64,000 bases of DNA from CAMREV01 sp051653965 (GTDB lineage: Bacteria; Bacillota_I; Bacilli_A; Mycoplasmatales; Mycoplasmoidaceae), in NCBI GenBank assembly GCA_051653965.1, contig JBOFXG010000008.1:124001-188000 (forward strand), given 5' to 3'. A program made the position numbers and the translations under genes. Position 1 is the stretch's first letter. Each line of letters begins with the position of its first letter. The notes beneath the pieces are model-generated. The model was not told the origin of the DNA, did not search any database, and saw only the letters and a program-made list of their open reading frames with translations. This document shows, in pieces, positions 36,147 through 47,294 of this stretch.

Positions 36147-36191
36147 ATAAAATAAAAATATTGATTAATTAAATCAATATTTTTATTTTAT
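36147..36191 (-). terminator. Terminator, perfect 20-bp inverted repeat
   Basis: Arms 36147-36166 and 36172-36191 are exact reverse complements with a 5-base loop; the 3' side on the minus strand is T-rich. It overlaps the stop of the small membrane protein gene on the minus strand and separates it from the MATE-like gene. Confidence 0.8.
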
Positions 36192-36556
36192 AGAGGGAAA
36201 ACCCCAGATCATAAAAGACTACCAATCACAACTAATGCAAGTGCTATGAATCCAACAAAACTAGTTAAAGCTTTAACGAATCCTCCAATAACAGGTATCT
36301 TAGATATTAAGAAAATTGTCGATGTATAAATCAAGAATATTGAACCTGAATACACTACTAATTCAAATCCCTCACGACCTTGCGGATGACCTATATATGA
36401 TTGTTGTATTTTTGGTAATAAATCATTTTGGAATCATTCTCAATTTGCAAATATTTGTACTTCTTCTGGATAAAGTAGTTCAACAGCAAATAATATTCAA
36501 ACTACAGCTAATGCCAAAAATGCAAAAGAAAATACAAATTTAATTATTTTTTTCAT
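36188..36556 (-). CDS. Small membrane protein, three predicted spans
   Basis: A 122-residue protein with three hydrophobic segments: IIKFVFSFAFLALAVVWILF near the start, LVVYSGSIFLIYTSTIFLI near residue 66, and FVGFIALALVVIGSLLW near residue 100. Between the first two lies a polar loop rich in Trp and Gln (four TGA-encoded Trp in the whole protein). AAAGG precedes ATG 36556. Not assigned to a family. It has its own terminator, so it is probably transcribed alone. Confidence 0.6.
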
Positions 36557-36691
36557 GCGAGACCTTTCTAATAAACATTTTTTTATATTTATTCCTCTAA
36601 TTATACAATACTAAGAAAAATATTACAATTAAAAAAGATTTAGTGCTTTTTTTCTTAATATATATATAATAATTAACCAAAGGATTTAATT

Positions 36692-37828
36692 ATGAAAAAA
36701 AACAAGATAGTAGATTTAGATTTAATTGTCCCTATAAAGGATATTAAAATATTTCTAGGGCAATATAATGGATTTCAACGTTATGACGTTTATAAACACC
36801 CTTTTTCAAAGGTAATTGAAAAATCTATGAGACAAGCTTTTTGAACTCCAGAAGAAATATCAATGATTTCTGATAGAGAAAATTTTAAGGATTTACCAGA
36901 TCATATAAAAGAAGTTTTTATTAACAACCTTTTATTTCAAACTTTTATGGATAGCGTTCAAAATCGTGGTTTAGATAGTGTAATGTCTGAATTGGTTACA
37001 TCAAGTGAATGAGAATCAGTTTTTAAATCTCAAGCATATTTTGAATTGATTCACTCATTATCTTACTCTCACATTATTAGAGAGATGTTTTCATCAAATG
37101 CAACAGAAATATTTGATAGAATATATGATATTCCTATGATTAAAAATAGAACTGATAAAGAAATAGAAGCTTATTCTGTCATTAAAAAATACATAAATAA
37201 AGAACTAAGTTTTAGTGATAATGAAATAAAACAAAAAATTTTAACATTATTAATACATATTTTCTTTTTAGAAGGATTAAAATTTTATATATCATTTATG
37301 GTTACATATATGATTAATAATGCTTACCAAGATGCAATTCCTGGAGTTACTAAAATTATTAAACTAATTAACTTTGATGAAGATATGCATGTTGCTGTTG
37401 TTGGTGGATTAATTAATATATTAAAAAGAGATGAATCAGAAGGCTTTGCTCACTTATTTAAATCATCATGATTTAAAGATGAATGTTATAAAATAGTAGA
37501 AGAAATTGTAGAAGATGAAGTTAAATGAGGAGATTATCTATTAAGTTTTGGTCCAATTCCTTCCTTAACAAAAGAAGTATTTGAAGTATTTATGAAATAT
37601 TATGCAAATGATAGACTAGATAGAATTGGTCTTGAACCTTTGTATAAAAATATTGAAAAAATAGATATCATTGACTGATTTAACACTTATAAAGATATAA
37701 ATAAGGATAATACTGCTCAACAAGAAGCTACGGCATTAAACTATAACATTGGTTCAATGGATATGGATTATGAAGATAAAGATTTAGAAAAATTACTAAA
37801 AAGATTATTTAAAAGAGAAGCCGAATAA
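36692..37828 (+). CDS. nrdB: Ribonucleotide reductase small subunit, class Ia type (NrdB)
   Basis: A 378-residue R2 protein that provides the tyrosyl radical for dNTP synthesis. All six metal ligands align with E. coli NrdB: Asp in FMDSVQNR, Glu and His in FELIHSLSY, Glu in FFLEGLKFYISF, Glu and His in FDEDMH. The radical Tyr is the last residue of HSLSY. The ligand set excludes the metal-free class Ie variant known in some Mollicutes. No nrdI gene is adjacent, unlike class Ib operons. The C-terminus is acidic and Leu-rich (DLEKLLKRLFK) for docking to NrdA. AAAGGA precedes ATG 36692. Confidence 0.9.
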
Positions 37829-37872
37829 AATAATTAAAAAGAAAATAAAATAATGAGCAGCAAAGAATTAAA

Positions 37873-40218
37873 ATGAAGACCAAAATATTAAAGCTATCTC
37901 AATTAGAGACTGCTGTTAAAAAACAAGAAGAGATAGATACAAGTTCTAAGAAAAACAGCCATATAAGTGCAGATGAAATTATTGTAATCAAACGAGATGG
38001 AAGACATGAAAAATACAATATTCATAAAATGAGAAAAGTATGTCTTTGAGCATGTGAAAATAATAAAGAATATTGTGATAACTTATTAAGTTCTACAAAG
38101 ATAAAACTTTATAACAAAATTAAAATTATTGATGTTTATGATGAGTTAATAAAAACTGCAGTAAACAACATAAGTAGAATTCATCCTTTATATGAAAATA
38201 TTGCAGCAAAACTTTATTTATTAAAAATATATAGAGATTCATGACATATAAAAACTAATAAAGAATATCCGCATTTAAAAGATGTTATTGAAAAAGGACT
38301 ACATTACAAATTATACTGAAAAGATATTTATTCTAAATATTCTTGTGAAGATATTGAAAAAATAAATTCAGTAATTGAACCTGAAAGAGATTATTTATTT
38401 ACATTTAAATCTCTTTATACTTTCTATAGTAAATATTGTTTAAACTATAATAAATCAAAAAAACTAGAACTGCCTCAACATTCCTATGTAAGAATTGCTA
38501 TGGCACTTTTTATAAATGAAAAGATTGATAGAGTAAAAAAAATAACTGATTTTTATAATATGATTTCACAACATTATTTTACTTTAGCAACTCCGATAAT
38601 GTTAAATGCAGGAACAAAAAATCAACAGTTATCTAGTTGTGTTCTTTCAAAAATGGGTGATTCTGCAGATTCTATAATGGAAACAGCTCATGATGTTGCA
38701 ATTTATTCTAAATTTAAAGGTGGAAATGCAATTGATATTTCTAGTATTAGATCAAGTGGTAGTTTTATTATGGGAAATACTGGATTTTCATCTGGCCCAG
38801 TACCATTTATAAAAATTATTGAATCAACAGTAAAAGCATTTAATCAAGGTTCATCAAGGCCAGGAGCATGTGCAATATATTTTCAATGATGACATTATAA
38901 TTTTGAAGATTTAATTGTGCTTAAAAGTAATAGCGGGACAGAAGAAAATAGAGCTAGACAATTAAAGTATGCAGTTAAAATTAATGAATTATTAATTAAT
39001 CGTTTATTAAAAAATCAAAATGTTACTTTATTTGATCCTGCAGATGTTCCAAAACTAAAATTTAAGTTTGGAAAAGAATTTGAAAATATTTATGAAGAAT
39101 ATGAAAAAAAAGATAATATAAGAAAACAGGTTATTTCTGCAAGAAAATTATTTGAAATGATAATGAAAGAAAGAGTTGAAACTGGGAATGTTTATTTATT
39201 TCATGAAGAGAATGTTAATTCTGTTTCTATGTTAGATAGATATATCAATTCTTCTAATCTTTGTACTGAAATTACACTACCATCAAGAGAGTCTATAAGA
39301 ACTAATGTAAAAGAATTTAAAGAAAATGAATGATATAAAATTGAAAGAACTTCTACTGCTGGTGAAATATCACTTTGTAATTTAGCATCAATTAATTTGA
39401 ATGTTTGATGTTACTTATCAAAAGAAGAACAAAAATATACTGTTTCTATTTTAGTTAGAGCAATGGATAACTCTGTTGATGTTGCAATTTATCCTGTAAT
39501 TGAAGGTTATTTAACCAATTCAAATTATAGATATTTAGGAATTGGAGTTTTAAATCTTGCTAATTTTTTAGCAACTAAAAAAATAGTTATTGATTCAAAA
39601 GAAGCTTTAGAAACAACTCATAAAATATTTGATGAACTAACTTTTCAAATAATTGAATCTTCTAAAGATTTATCAAAAGAAAAAGGTCCATTTGCAAAAT
39701 TTAAAGAAACATTATGAGCAAAAGGTGAATTGCCAATATTTAAAGCAAATAAAATTGCCTTAAATTTAACTAAATATAAGCCTGATTTAGAGAAATGAAA
39801 AAAACTTTCAGAAGAAATAAAAAAATATGGAATTAGAAATGCCCAATTAATTTCAATTGCTCCAACAGCTACAAGTGGTAAAGCAATTAATGCTACTGAA
39901 AGTACAGAACCAGTTCAACATTTTTTTTATAAGGAAGATGGAAAAATAAATTTACCAACATTAGTACCAAATATTAAAAATTGAAAATATTATAAAATTG
40001 CTTCAGACTGTGATCAATATAGACTCATTGAATTGGCTGCAATAAGACAATGTTATATTGATCAAGCACAATCAATAAATATTTATTTTAAAAAAGTAAA
40101 ATCACTTACTGATTTTACTTTACACCATTTATATGGTTTTAAATTAGGTATAAAAACTTTTTACTATTGCAAAACAGAGAAAGATATTATTGATGAAATA
40201 TGTGAAAGTTGTACATAG
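37873..40218 (+). CDS. nrdA: Ribonucleotide reductase large subunit (NrdA)
   Basis: A 781-residue R1 protein. An N-terminal ATP-cone has IVIKRDGRHEKYNIHKMRK near residue 37, so overall activity control by ATP/dATP is likely. The catalytic part has LSSCVLSK (first redox Cys), SSNLCTEITLP (thiyl Cys with Asn and Glu), SLCNLASINLNVW (second redox Cys) and APTATSGKAINATEST near residue 664. The C-terminus ends ICESCT, a CxxC pair for thioredoxin or glutaredoxin re-reduction. ATG 37873 has only a weak ribosome binding site, and a 12-codon reading frame starts just upstream at 37853. With nrdB it forms a class Ia-like operon. Confidence 0.92.
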
Positions 40219-40225
40219 TTTTTAA

Positions 40226-40933
40226 TTATTCAAATACCTTATTTTTTATTAAAAATTCATTTAAGGATTTAAGATATTTTTCAGGATTTTCACAATGTGG
40301 CGAATGTCTTGCTTCTTCTATTAAAGAAAATTCAATATCTTTATTTAAATTTTTAATGCTTTCAAATGAAGCTTCTTGATTTATTAATCTATCATTTTTA
40401 CCAAACATTACTAAAGTAGGAATGTCTATATTTTTATAACAATCACTTAAGGAAATTAAAGTTTTCTCATTTGTTACATTTGTTAAAAGCATTATTATTT
40501 TTTTAAAATTTTCAAAATTATATTTAGACATTTCTTTTATTTTTCTAATAAATAAGCCAACATCAAAAACATTTTCATCAATTTTATTATGATCAGGGCC
40601 TTTTAAAATTGATGGATTAATTGGATCTTCAAGTATAGCTAAATATTTATTTTCTTTTTTGATTTTAGAGATTAAACCAACTACAATAGCACCTCCAAAT
40701 GAGTGGCCTATTAAAATTGGTTTTTTTATTTCATTAATATTTATGAAATTTAAAACAAAATCAACATATGCATTTAAGTTTAGATCTATATTATTAAATG
40801 GTTCTTCTCCATGCCCAGGTAAATCTAGTGAATAATAATTAAATTTATTTTGTTCACAGTATTTTTCAAGGACCTTATTTGAGTCTTTATTTGCTAACAA
40901 ACCATGAATAAAAATTATATTTATCTTTTCCAT
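40226..40933 (-). CDS. Alpha/beta hydrolase
   Basis: A 235-residue esterase-like hydrolase. The oxyanion region is FIHGLLANKDS near residue 8, DLPGHGEEP near residue 37, the nucleophile elbow LIGHSFGGAIV near residue 73, the acid in MFGKNDRLI near residue 177, and the catalytic His in EARHSPHCENP near residue 206. The substrate is unknown; small esterases of this kind act on acyl lipids or metabolites. No ribosome binding site is evident ahead of ATG 40933. It converges on nrdA with a 7-base gap. Confidence 0.88.
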   Translation of the reverse strand: MEKINIIFIHGLLANKDSNKVLEKYCEQNKFNYYSLDLPGHGEEPFNNIDLNLNAYVDFVLNFININEIKKPILIGHSFGGAIVVGLISKIKKENKYLAILEDPINPSILKGPDHNKIDENVFDVGLFIRKIKEMSKYNFENFKKIIMLLTNVTNEKTLISLSDCYKNIDIPTLVMFGKNDRLINQEASFESIKNLNKDIEFSLIEEARHSPHCENPEKYLKSLNEFLIKNKVFE

Positions 40934-40943
40934 ATTATTTAAA

Positions 40944-41063
40944 TTATGAATTTTTTTTATTAAGTTTATTTTCTTTTTTTGATTTTTTGATAAGTTTTTT
41001 AATTCTAGTTTCTTTTTGATCAGCTAATTTTTGCTGTCTTATTTTTTTTCTTTTTTTTGACAT
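40944..41063 (-). CDS. Very small basic protein, hypothetical
   Basis: A 39-residue protein, about half Lys and Arg (MSKKRKKIRQQKLADQK and a Lys-rich end). AGGA six bases ahead of ATG 41063 is a good ribosome binding site, and it ends 10 bases before the hydrolase start, so it may lead that transcript. Size and charge suggest an RNA- or ribosome-associated peptide, but no family is recognised. Chance coding in AT-rich DNA is the alternative. Confidence 0.45.
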   Translation of the reverse strand: MSKKRKKIRQQKLADQKETRIKKLIKKSKKENKLNKKNS

Positions 41064-41266
41064 TTTTGTTCCTAAAAATAAATTTAACATAAATTATTAT
41101 ACATTTTATAAATTATTTTGATATTCATATTTTATTTTTTGTTATATAATTAAATAGATTGTGAAAATATCAGAATTTATTTTTAAATATACTTATGTAA
41201 ATAATGTTATAATAAATATTATAATTTTATAAAATATTTATATTAAAATTCTTAAGGAGAAAAAAT

Positions 41267-42835
41267 ATGATAAAAAATAAAAACAAAAATAAAACATCTA
41301 GAAGAATAGTATTATCTACTTTGGCTTTTTCATCTTTAGTGGGTGTAGGTTTATCTTTAGGTTATATGAATGGTTTTAACTTACAAGAAGAGAATTTAGT
41401 TAATAATCAAGAAATTAACAAAAAAATTGAAAGTGTTGATAATACAAACCCTCGAAGTCTTGAAACAGCTTTAATTAAAAATCCTTTAGCAACTTTTGAA
41501 AACTATTATCCTTTTGAAATACCAATTCCGGCTTTAAATACAAATGTTAGTGCAAATGACCCATTTTGAGATTTTTTTGCTATAAATGGTACTATTAAAC
41601 CCAATGTTGATTCTGTAACATTTAAAATTGAGTCTGTAAATTTATTTAATTCCCCTCTACAAGGAGGAACACCAGGTTCTATTATTGTAAATGCCGAAAT
41701 TAGCAGATGGGTTAATGATGGTGGTATAATAGTAACTACTCCTAGAAAGTTACGTATTCAGGTTAATAATTTAAAATTTGTTGAGGGTCCAACAACTATA
41801 ATTGCTAATCCTACTGTAAAACCTATTACAAATGTGCAGTATGCTTCTGACTTCTCGAACCCAGGTGATGCTCTTACTTTTTTATCTCCAAAAAATAATA
41901 TTACTAATTCATTTGATCCAAATTTTGCCTCAAAATTTGAATCATCTAGATCTCAACCCCCAACATTTGATAATTCAAGTGGATTATTAAATGTAACTGG
42001 TGTTATAAGGAATTACATTAATTCAAATGGTACATACATACCTACTTCATCAGGAAATTTTTTTAGTGATACAATTTCTATTAGAGGATTTAAACCTATT
42101 CCAGGTCCAACAAAATTTGAATCAAAACAGCCATTAGCATCTTCTACTACTCCATCAGTATTATTAAGGAATGCTGACTCTAGTGGTGTTCTAAGTCAAA
42201 ATCTTCAAGATCAATTTTTTGAATCATTATCAAATCCATTAACTTTTAAAGATAATACTTCAGATGCTTTAATTCCTAGTACAGTATTAATTCCTAATGG
42301 ATTTGTTATAAAAGATGCAAATGATACAGAAGGTACTATAAAAGTTGAACTTACTGTGAAAGGTGGTTATTATGGGTTTGATGATCAAAATAGATTAATT
42401 CCAGTAAGACCTACTGTAGGTGATGAACCACAAAAATTTACTTTTACTGTTGGTGGCTTTAATAAGTTTGTTGAAAAAGTAGATAATACTATGACTATAG
42501 TAATTGCAGGTATTGGCGGTGGCGTTGCATTTATCGCAGTAATTATTGCTTTAGTATTCTTAGTTAGATTCCAAAAAAAGAAAAGCGAACAAATTAAAAA
42601 GAAAAAAAGTATGGATGACAAGTTGTATGCTATGTCTAGCAAGCCTAAAAAAGGACCAGAAATTGCAAATGCTACTGCAGGAATTGCTCCTGGTGGAATG
42701 GCTCCTGGAAGACCAGGTGGACCACAAGCTCCTGGGAAATATGTTCCTCCAACAATTTCAGTTCCTAAGAGTAATGCTCCTGTTGTAAAAAGACCATCAG
42801 GACCAACTCCTCCTACTCCTCCAATTAAAAAATAA
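41267..42835 (+). CDS. Surface protein, N- and C-terminal membrane segments, Pro-rich cytoplasmic tail (paralogue 1)
   Basis: A 522-residue exported protein. Residues 1-30 are a basic start plus hydrophobic signal-like helix without a lipobox Cys. The extracellular part has two related modules, each ending in a Gly-Pro-Thr turn (LKFVEGPTTII near residue 170 and FKPIPGPTKFESK near residue 275), and a third beta-rich part. Residues near 408-440 form the C-terminal anchor (TIVIAGIGGGVAFIAVIIAL), followed by RFQKKKSEQIKKKKS and a roughly 60-residue tail rich in Pro, Gly and Lys ending PPTPPIKK. The tail resembles those of mycoplasma adhesins that touch the cytoskeleton. A bidirectional terminator follows. 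It is the most divergent of four paralogues. Confidence 0.75.
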
Positions 42836-42853
42836 TTATTCATTTTTAATTAA

Positions 42854-42888
42854 ATAAAAAAACCACATAATGTGGTTTTTTTTATTTT
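42854..42888. terminator. Bidirectional terminator between surface protein gene and ldh
   Basis: AAAAAAACCACA and TGTGGTTTTTTT form a strong hairpin with flanking A and T runs, placed between the convergent genes at 41267-42835 and 42889-43830. Confidence 0.85.
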
Positions 42889-43830
42889 CTAATATTTAAT
42901 GCTATTAAAATTTTCTTTTATAGTTATACATGATTTATCAAAGTTTTTTTGTTCTTCATCACTTAACGGAACATTAACTACTCGATATCATCCATCTTTA
43001 TTTATTACTGCTGGAACTCCGATATAAACATCTTTGTTTTTATATTCTCCATCTAAATATGCAGATACTGTTTCAATTTCATTTGAATCTCTAAATACAT
43101 GAGAAGCTAGTCTCATCATACATGCGCCAATTCCATAATAAGTAGATTTTTTTCTATCAATTATTTCATAAGCTCTTTGTACAACATCTTTATGTAATTG
43201 CTTTAATTTGCTTTCACTCATTTTTCCTTCTGAAATTACTTTGCTAATTGGTTTAGTAAAAATTGATCCATATTCAATGCTTGCTATTGAACTATCTCCA
43301 TGCTCGCCCATTATACAAAGATTTACAGCTGAAGGATTTACTTTTAATTCTTTCCCAACTAAAACTCTAAATCTTGATGTGTCAAGCATTGTTCCAGTTC
43401 CAAAAATTTTATTTTTTAAATAACCAGTTTCTTTTTGATAGACCATAGTTAACACATCAACTGGATTTGAAGATATCATTGTAACACCATTAAACTTAGT
43501 AGCTTTAACACTTGTTGCAATTTGTTTCATTATTTTTGCATTATCTTGTATCATCTCAAGTCTTGTCTCACCTGGTTTTTGAGGTCTTCCTGCAGTTATT
43601 GCAATTATATCTGCATCAGCACAATCATTGTAATTGCCACTTCTAATTGTTGCATCACAATGTGGTAACACACCAATAGCATCTAGTAAATCCATTGCTT
43701 GGCCTTCTGCTAATTCATTGAAATGATCAATCAGAATATATTCATCAGCTATCATATTATTGATAGCTGAATATAAGAAAGAACAACCAACGTTACCAGC
43801 TCCAATAAGAACTATTTTTTTTCTTTTCAT
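42889..43830 (-). CDS. ldh: L-lactate dehydrogenase
   Basis: A 313-residue NAD-dependent enzyme reducing pyruvate to lactate. The Rossmann start is KIVLIGAGNVGCSFLYSA; the conserved ITAGRPQKPGETRLEM loop, TGTMLDTSRFRVLVG near residue 148 and IMGEHGDSSIAS near residue 175 with the catalytic His are present. Length is typical. ATG 43830 is used because AAAGGAG lies six bases upstream; an earlier in-frame codon at 43851 would lengthen the N-terminus by seven residues that contain the ribosome binding site. One TGA near the 3' end is read as Trp, and the protein runs to TAG at 42889. Confidence 0.93.
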
Positions 43831-44073
43831 TTTTTCTCCTTTTTTCAACACTTATATTATAATAATTTTTTGTTAAATTATATTTAATGATTATTTTAAA
43901 AATAATAATAATTTTCTTATAAAAAATCATATAATTTAATTAATATATTAGCAATGGATTTATAATTATATTTTTTAATGTAATTTGTTTTAAAAATAAG
44001 TTTTTTTAAGGTATAATATTACTAGTTATATTTTTATAATATAAATTTATTTTAAACATAGGAGTTTATAAAT

Positions 44074-45501
44074 ATGAAAAATAAAAAATTAAAAAAAGCA
44101 GTTTTAACCTCATTTAGTATTTTTTCTTTTACGGGAATAGTATTAGCTACAAATTTAGATAATATTTCAAAATTACAAGCTAGTTTTTCTAATGAATATT
44201 CTTTAAATGATGGTTTTAACCCTGCAAATGAAACTTTTGGAATTTTATCAAATGATGTACCTAAATCAAATATAGAATCAAGAGCAGCAACAACAATCAC
44301 ATTAAACTCTGGTATTGAATTTGATAGTATTGTTGCTGGTACTTATCCATTTCAAATTGTAAATAATAGAGAAACTTTAGATAAATTAATAACAGTTAAT
44401 AATACTCCACCCGGTTTTAATCCATTGACTGATATTACTTATAGTGTTTTAGGTGTTAAAAATACAGGTGCTACAAGTGAAAGTGGTGAAGCTGATATTA
44501 CTGTTAGTGTTAGAACTTATTTTGATATAGATGGTGTTATTCAAAGACCTGGTCCTGCATATCCTGGTGCACTAGAGAGACCATTTGCAATTAGAAAATT
44601 TAAATCTGAAACAAACCAAACAACTTATGACAAACTTGATTCATTTATTCCTGTTGGTAGATATGCTTCTGATGTTGTAAATGGAACAATTCCTATAGCT
44701 AATGTTCTTGGGATAAAAAATGGTGTTGCAAATCTTAGTTCTTCTCAAAATACAGTAGTAGATGTTGTTTCTCTTAGATTTAATAATATTATCGGTGAAT
44801 TAAATGTTGATTATACCTTACAAAATTTCTTTGATGGAAATGGAGCATATATTACTAACAAAAGTCGTGTTTTTAATACTAATATACCTACTTTTAAATT
44901 AGTTCCTGGCCCAACATTTGTAGGTTTAAGAGAAGGTATTATTGGAAACACTTTAATACCTTCAACTATTGCTCAACAATTAGAACTAGATGTTTTAAAT
45001 TATACATCATGATTTTCTTTAAATAATGTACCAGATGAAGGAGCAACAATTTCTGCTATTAATAATATTGTTCCGAATGACAAAGATGGCACAATTAGCT
45101 TTACTTATAAGATTGATGGAAATTATTTTGATTCTCAAAATGTTCTTCAAACTGCTCCATCAGGCGGATTTGATATCACTACAACTATTACAGGATTAAA
45201 TTCACAACCTGAAACTGTTGATACAATTCCTATTATTATTGGTGCTTCTGTTGGTGGGGTTGTTTTAATTGCTATTATAGCATTAACTATATTCTTTGTA
45301 TCTAAATCTAAGAAAAAGAAAAATGAAAACTTAAGAAAACAAAAATTAAGTGAAAAAGTTTCTCCTCCTACAGGTGGTTTTTCTAAAACTGCAACTACAA
45401 CTGCTCCATCTTCAAATTCAGTTCCTGGTGGTCCACCTAAATCTCCAACAGGACCTCCTACACCTGGAAATAGACCAGTTCCTCCTCCAGCTAGAAAATA
45501 A
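44074..45501 (+). CDS. Surface protein with Pro-rich cytoplasmic tail (paralogue 2)
   Basis: A 475-residue exported protein with a signal-like helix (TSFSIFSFTGIVLATNL) and no lipobox. The extracellular part holds two beta-rich modules: the first ends with FKSETNQTTYDKLDSF, the second with FKLVPGPTFVGLR near residue 280, and repeated tags such as GRYASDV and LIPSTIAQQLE are shared with paralogues 3 and 4. The anchor is IPIIIGASVGGVVLIAII near residue 390, followed by KSKKKKNENLRKQK and a tail rich in Pro, Thr and Gly ending RPVPPPARK. GGAG at 44061-44064 and TATAAT at 44012-44017 support expression. Likely surface antigen or adhesin; function unproved. Confidence 0.75.
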
Positions 45502-45525
45502 TTTATTTTTTGAAATTATTAATAG

Positions 45526-45559
45526 AAAAACATAATAAAAATAATTTATTATGTTTTTT
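45526..45559 (+). terminator. Terminator after paralogue 2
   Basis: AAAAACATAATAAA and TTTATTATGTTTTT are exact inverted arms around a 5-base loop, followed by T-rich sequence. Confidence 0.8.
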
Positions 45560-45619
45560 ATTTTCCATAATTTTTTAATAATATTAGATTTTTTAAATAT
45601 ATATAAAAACATATTAAAC

Positions 45620-45647
45620 TTTACAAATATTTTTTATATTATATAAT
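45620..45647 (+). promoter_or_regulatory. Promoter of paralogue 3
   Basis: TTTACA at 45620-45625 and TATAAT at 45642-45647 are separated by 16 bases. The same pair recurs ahead of paralogue 4, and its conservation within otherwise drifting AT-rich DNA supports it. Confidence 0.65.
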
Positions 45648-45680
45648 AATGTAAATTATATTTAACTTAAGGAAAAAATA

Positions 45681-46976
45681 ATGAAAAAAGAAAAAAACTA
45701 TTCTAATTACAAAAAAAGAATTAAAAAAACAGCATTAGCTTCACTTAGTATTTTTGCTTTTACAAGTATTGTATTATTTTCTAGTATAAATTTTGCTAGT
45801 TTAAAAATAGAAGCTGGCTTAGATAATGGAACATCTTTAAATAATGATGTTATTAAACCTATAAATGATTTATCTACATCAAATACAGAATCAAGCCAAT
45901 CTCCCAGAAATGTTATTACTCCAACAACAATTGAAGTAAACTCTGGCCCTGAATTTGATAATATTATTGCTAATAATTATCCATTTCAATTAGCAGAAGA
46001 CAGACAAAAAGTAATAAGTTTAATAAAATTTGGAGGAAGTCTTCCAGCTGATTTTGATAACAAAAACGATCTTTCTATCAGATTTTTTGGAAATAATTTT
46101 GCATCAACAAGTTCTAATCCCACAAATAGTGGTACTATTAATTTAGATGTTTCTATCACTTATTATATTGATTCAAATGGTAAAACAATTTGAGATACTA
46201 ATAAACCATTGAAACAAACATTAAAAATAGATGCATTAAAATCTATACCTAACCCAACATCTTATGACAAAGTTGATTCATTTATTCCAGAAAACTTTTA
46301 TGCTTCTGATGTTGAAAATGAAATAATTCCTATAGCTAATGTTCTTGAGATAAAAAATGGTTTTGAAAATAATCTTAGTCCTTCTCAAAATACAATAGTA
46401 AATGTTGTTTCTAATACATTTGATAATTTTTCTGGCACTTTAAAGATTGAATATACTTTAGATAATTATTTTGATGAACATGGTGAATATATCTCTAGAC
46501 CTCCTTCTACCCCTCCTACTAGATCAATAGAATTATCTGGCTTTAAAACAATTACAGGTGCATCTTCTTTAGTTTTAAAAAGTGATATGAATTCATTATT
46601 ACCTTCAACTATTGCTAATGAATTAAAAAATGATTTTAAATCTTATTCAAACTATTTCGATCTTGTTAATTCACCATATCCAAATACTGAGATTTCTGAA
46701 ATTAATAATATTGTTTGAAATGATAATGATGGTACCCTTGACTTTACTTATGTTATTAAAGGAACATATTTTAATAGTGATCTTGCTGAGATAGTATCTT
46801 CTCCAACAGGGGACCATTTTAATACTACTATTTCTGGACTAAATGAAGTTCAACCCAATAATAACATGATTCCAATTATAGTTGGTAGTTCTATTGGTGG
46901 AGTTGCTTTGGTTGCTATTATATTAGCAGCTATATTCTTTGTATATAAATCAAAGAAAAATAAAAATAAAACTTAA
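45681..46976 (+). CDS. Surface protein, tail lost by frameshift (paralogue 3)
   Basis: A 431-residue exported protein of the same family, with a Lys-rich start, a signal-like helix (LASLSIFAFTSIVLFSSINF) and two extracellular modules. Module landmarks are SYDKVDSFIPENFYASDV near residue 193 and ELSGFKTITGASSLVLK near residue 281. The C-terminal anchor is MIPIIVGSSIGGVALVAI near residue 395, followed by only YKSKKNKNKT and TAA. Paralogues 2 and 4 carry a further 50-70 residue tail, and the DNA after this stop still encodes a recognisable but shifted version of it, so the tail was lost recently. TTA ACTTAAGGA upstream gives a ribosome binding site for ATG 45681. Confidence 0.75.
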
Positions 46977-47057
46977 GAAAAAAATTAAGCAAGAAAAAGT
47001 TTATTTTCCTATAGATATTTTTTCTAAAACTACAACTCTAGTTTTTATTTCTTAAAT
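46977..47057 (+). pseudogene. Decayed cytoplasmic tail of paralogue 3
   Basis: In the +1 frame relative to the gene, the DNA starting just before the stop reads LKKKIKQEKVYFPIDIFSKT and a few residues more before TAA at about 47057. This lines up with NLRKQKLSEKVSPPTGGFSK in paralogue 2. Loss of a single A in the Lys/Asn-rich region explains the shift. No start codon or ribosome binding site suggests separate translation. Confidence 0.7.
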
Positions 47058-47217
47058 GATTAAACAATCCTTTGGTTATTAAAAATTTCCTATTTAGAAA
47101 ATAGTTTTATTCTTTAATAAATCAAGCTAACTTAAATATATAGTTTTTAAGTTCATAACATGTATTTTTTTAATATTGTTTGGACTTATATTACATTTTA
47201 AGTATTTATCAACATTT

Positions 47218-47251
47218 GAAAAAATAACAAATTAATATTTGTTATTTTTTG
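47218..47251 (+). terminator. Terminator after paralogue 3
   Basis: AAAAAATAACAAA and TTTGTTATTTTTT are inverted around a 6-base loop and end in a T run. Confidence 0.75.
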
Positions 47252-47252
47252 C

Positions 47253-47294
47253 TTTATCTAATATTTTTTCCTGAGAATTTAAATATTAGATAAA
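47253..47294. repeat. 14-bp perfect inverted repeat
   Basis: TTTATCTAATATTT at 47253-47266 pairs exactly with AAATATTAGATAAA at 47281-47294 across a 14-base loop. It lacks a T run, lies directly after a terminator and about 70 bases before the promoter of paralogue 4. Confidence 0.6.

Noticed and set aside
37853..37891. Short reading frame (12 codons) starting ATG at 37853, just ahead of nrdA, as a leader peptide
   Set aside because: It has no clear ribosome binding site or codon bias that would set it apart from chance, and no attenuator hairpin lies between it and nrdA.
42385..42843. Minus-strand frame opposite the surface protein tail, rich in Gly and Pro
   Set aside because: It mirrors the Pro/Gly-rich tail codons of the plus-strand gene and has no ribosome binding site or family match.
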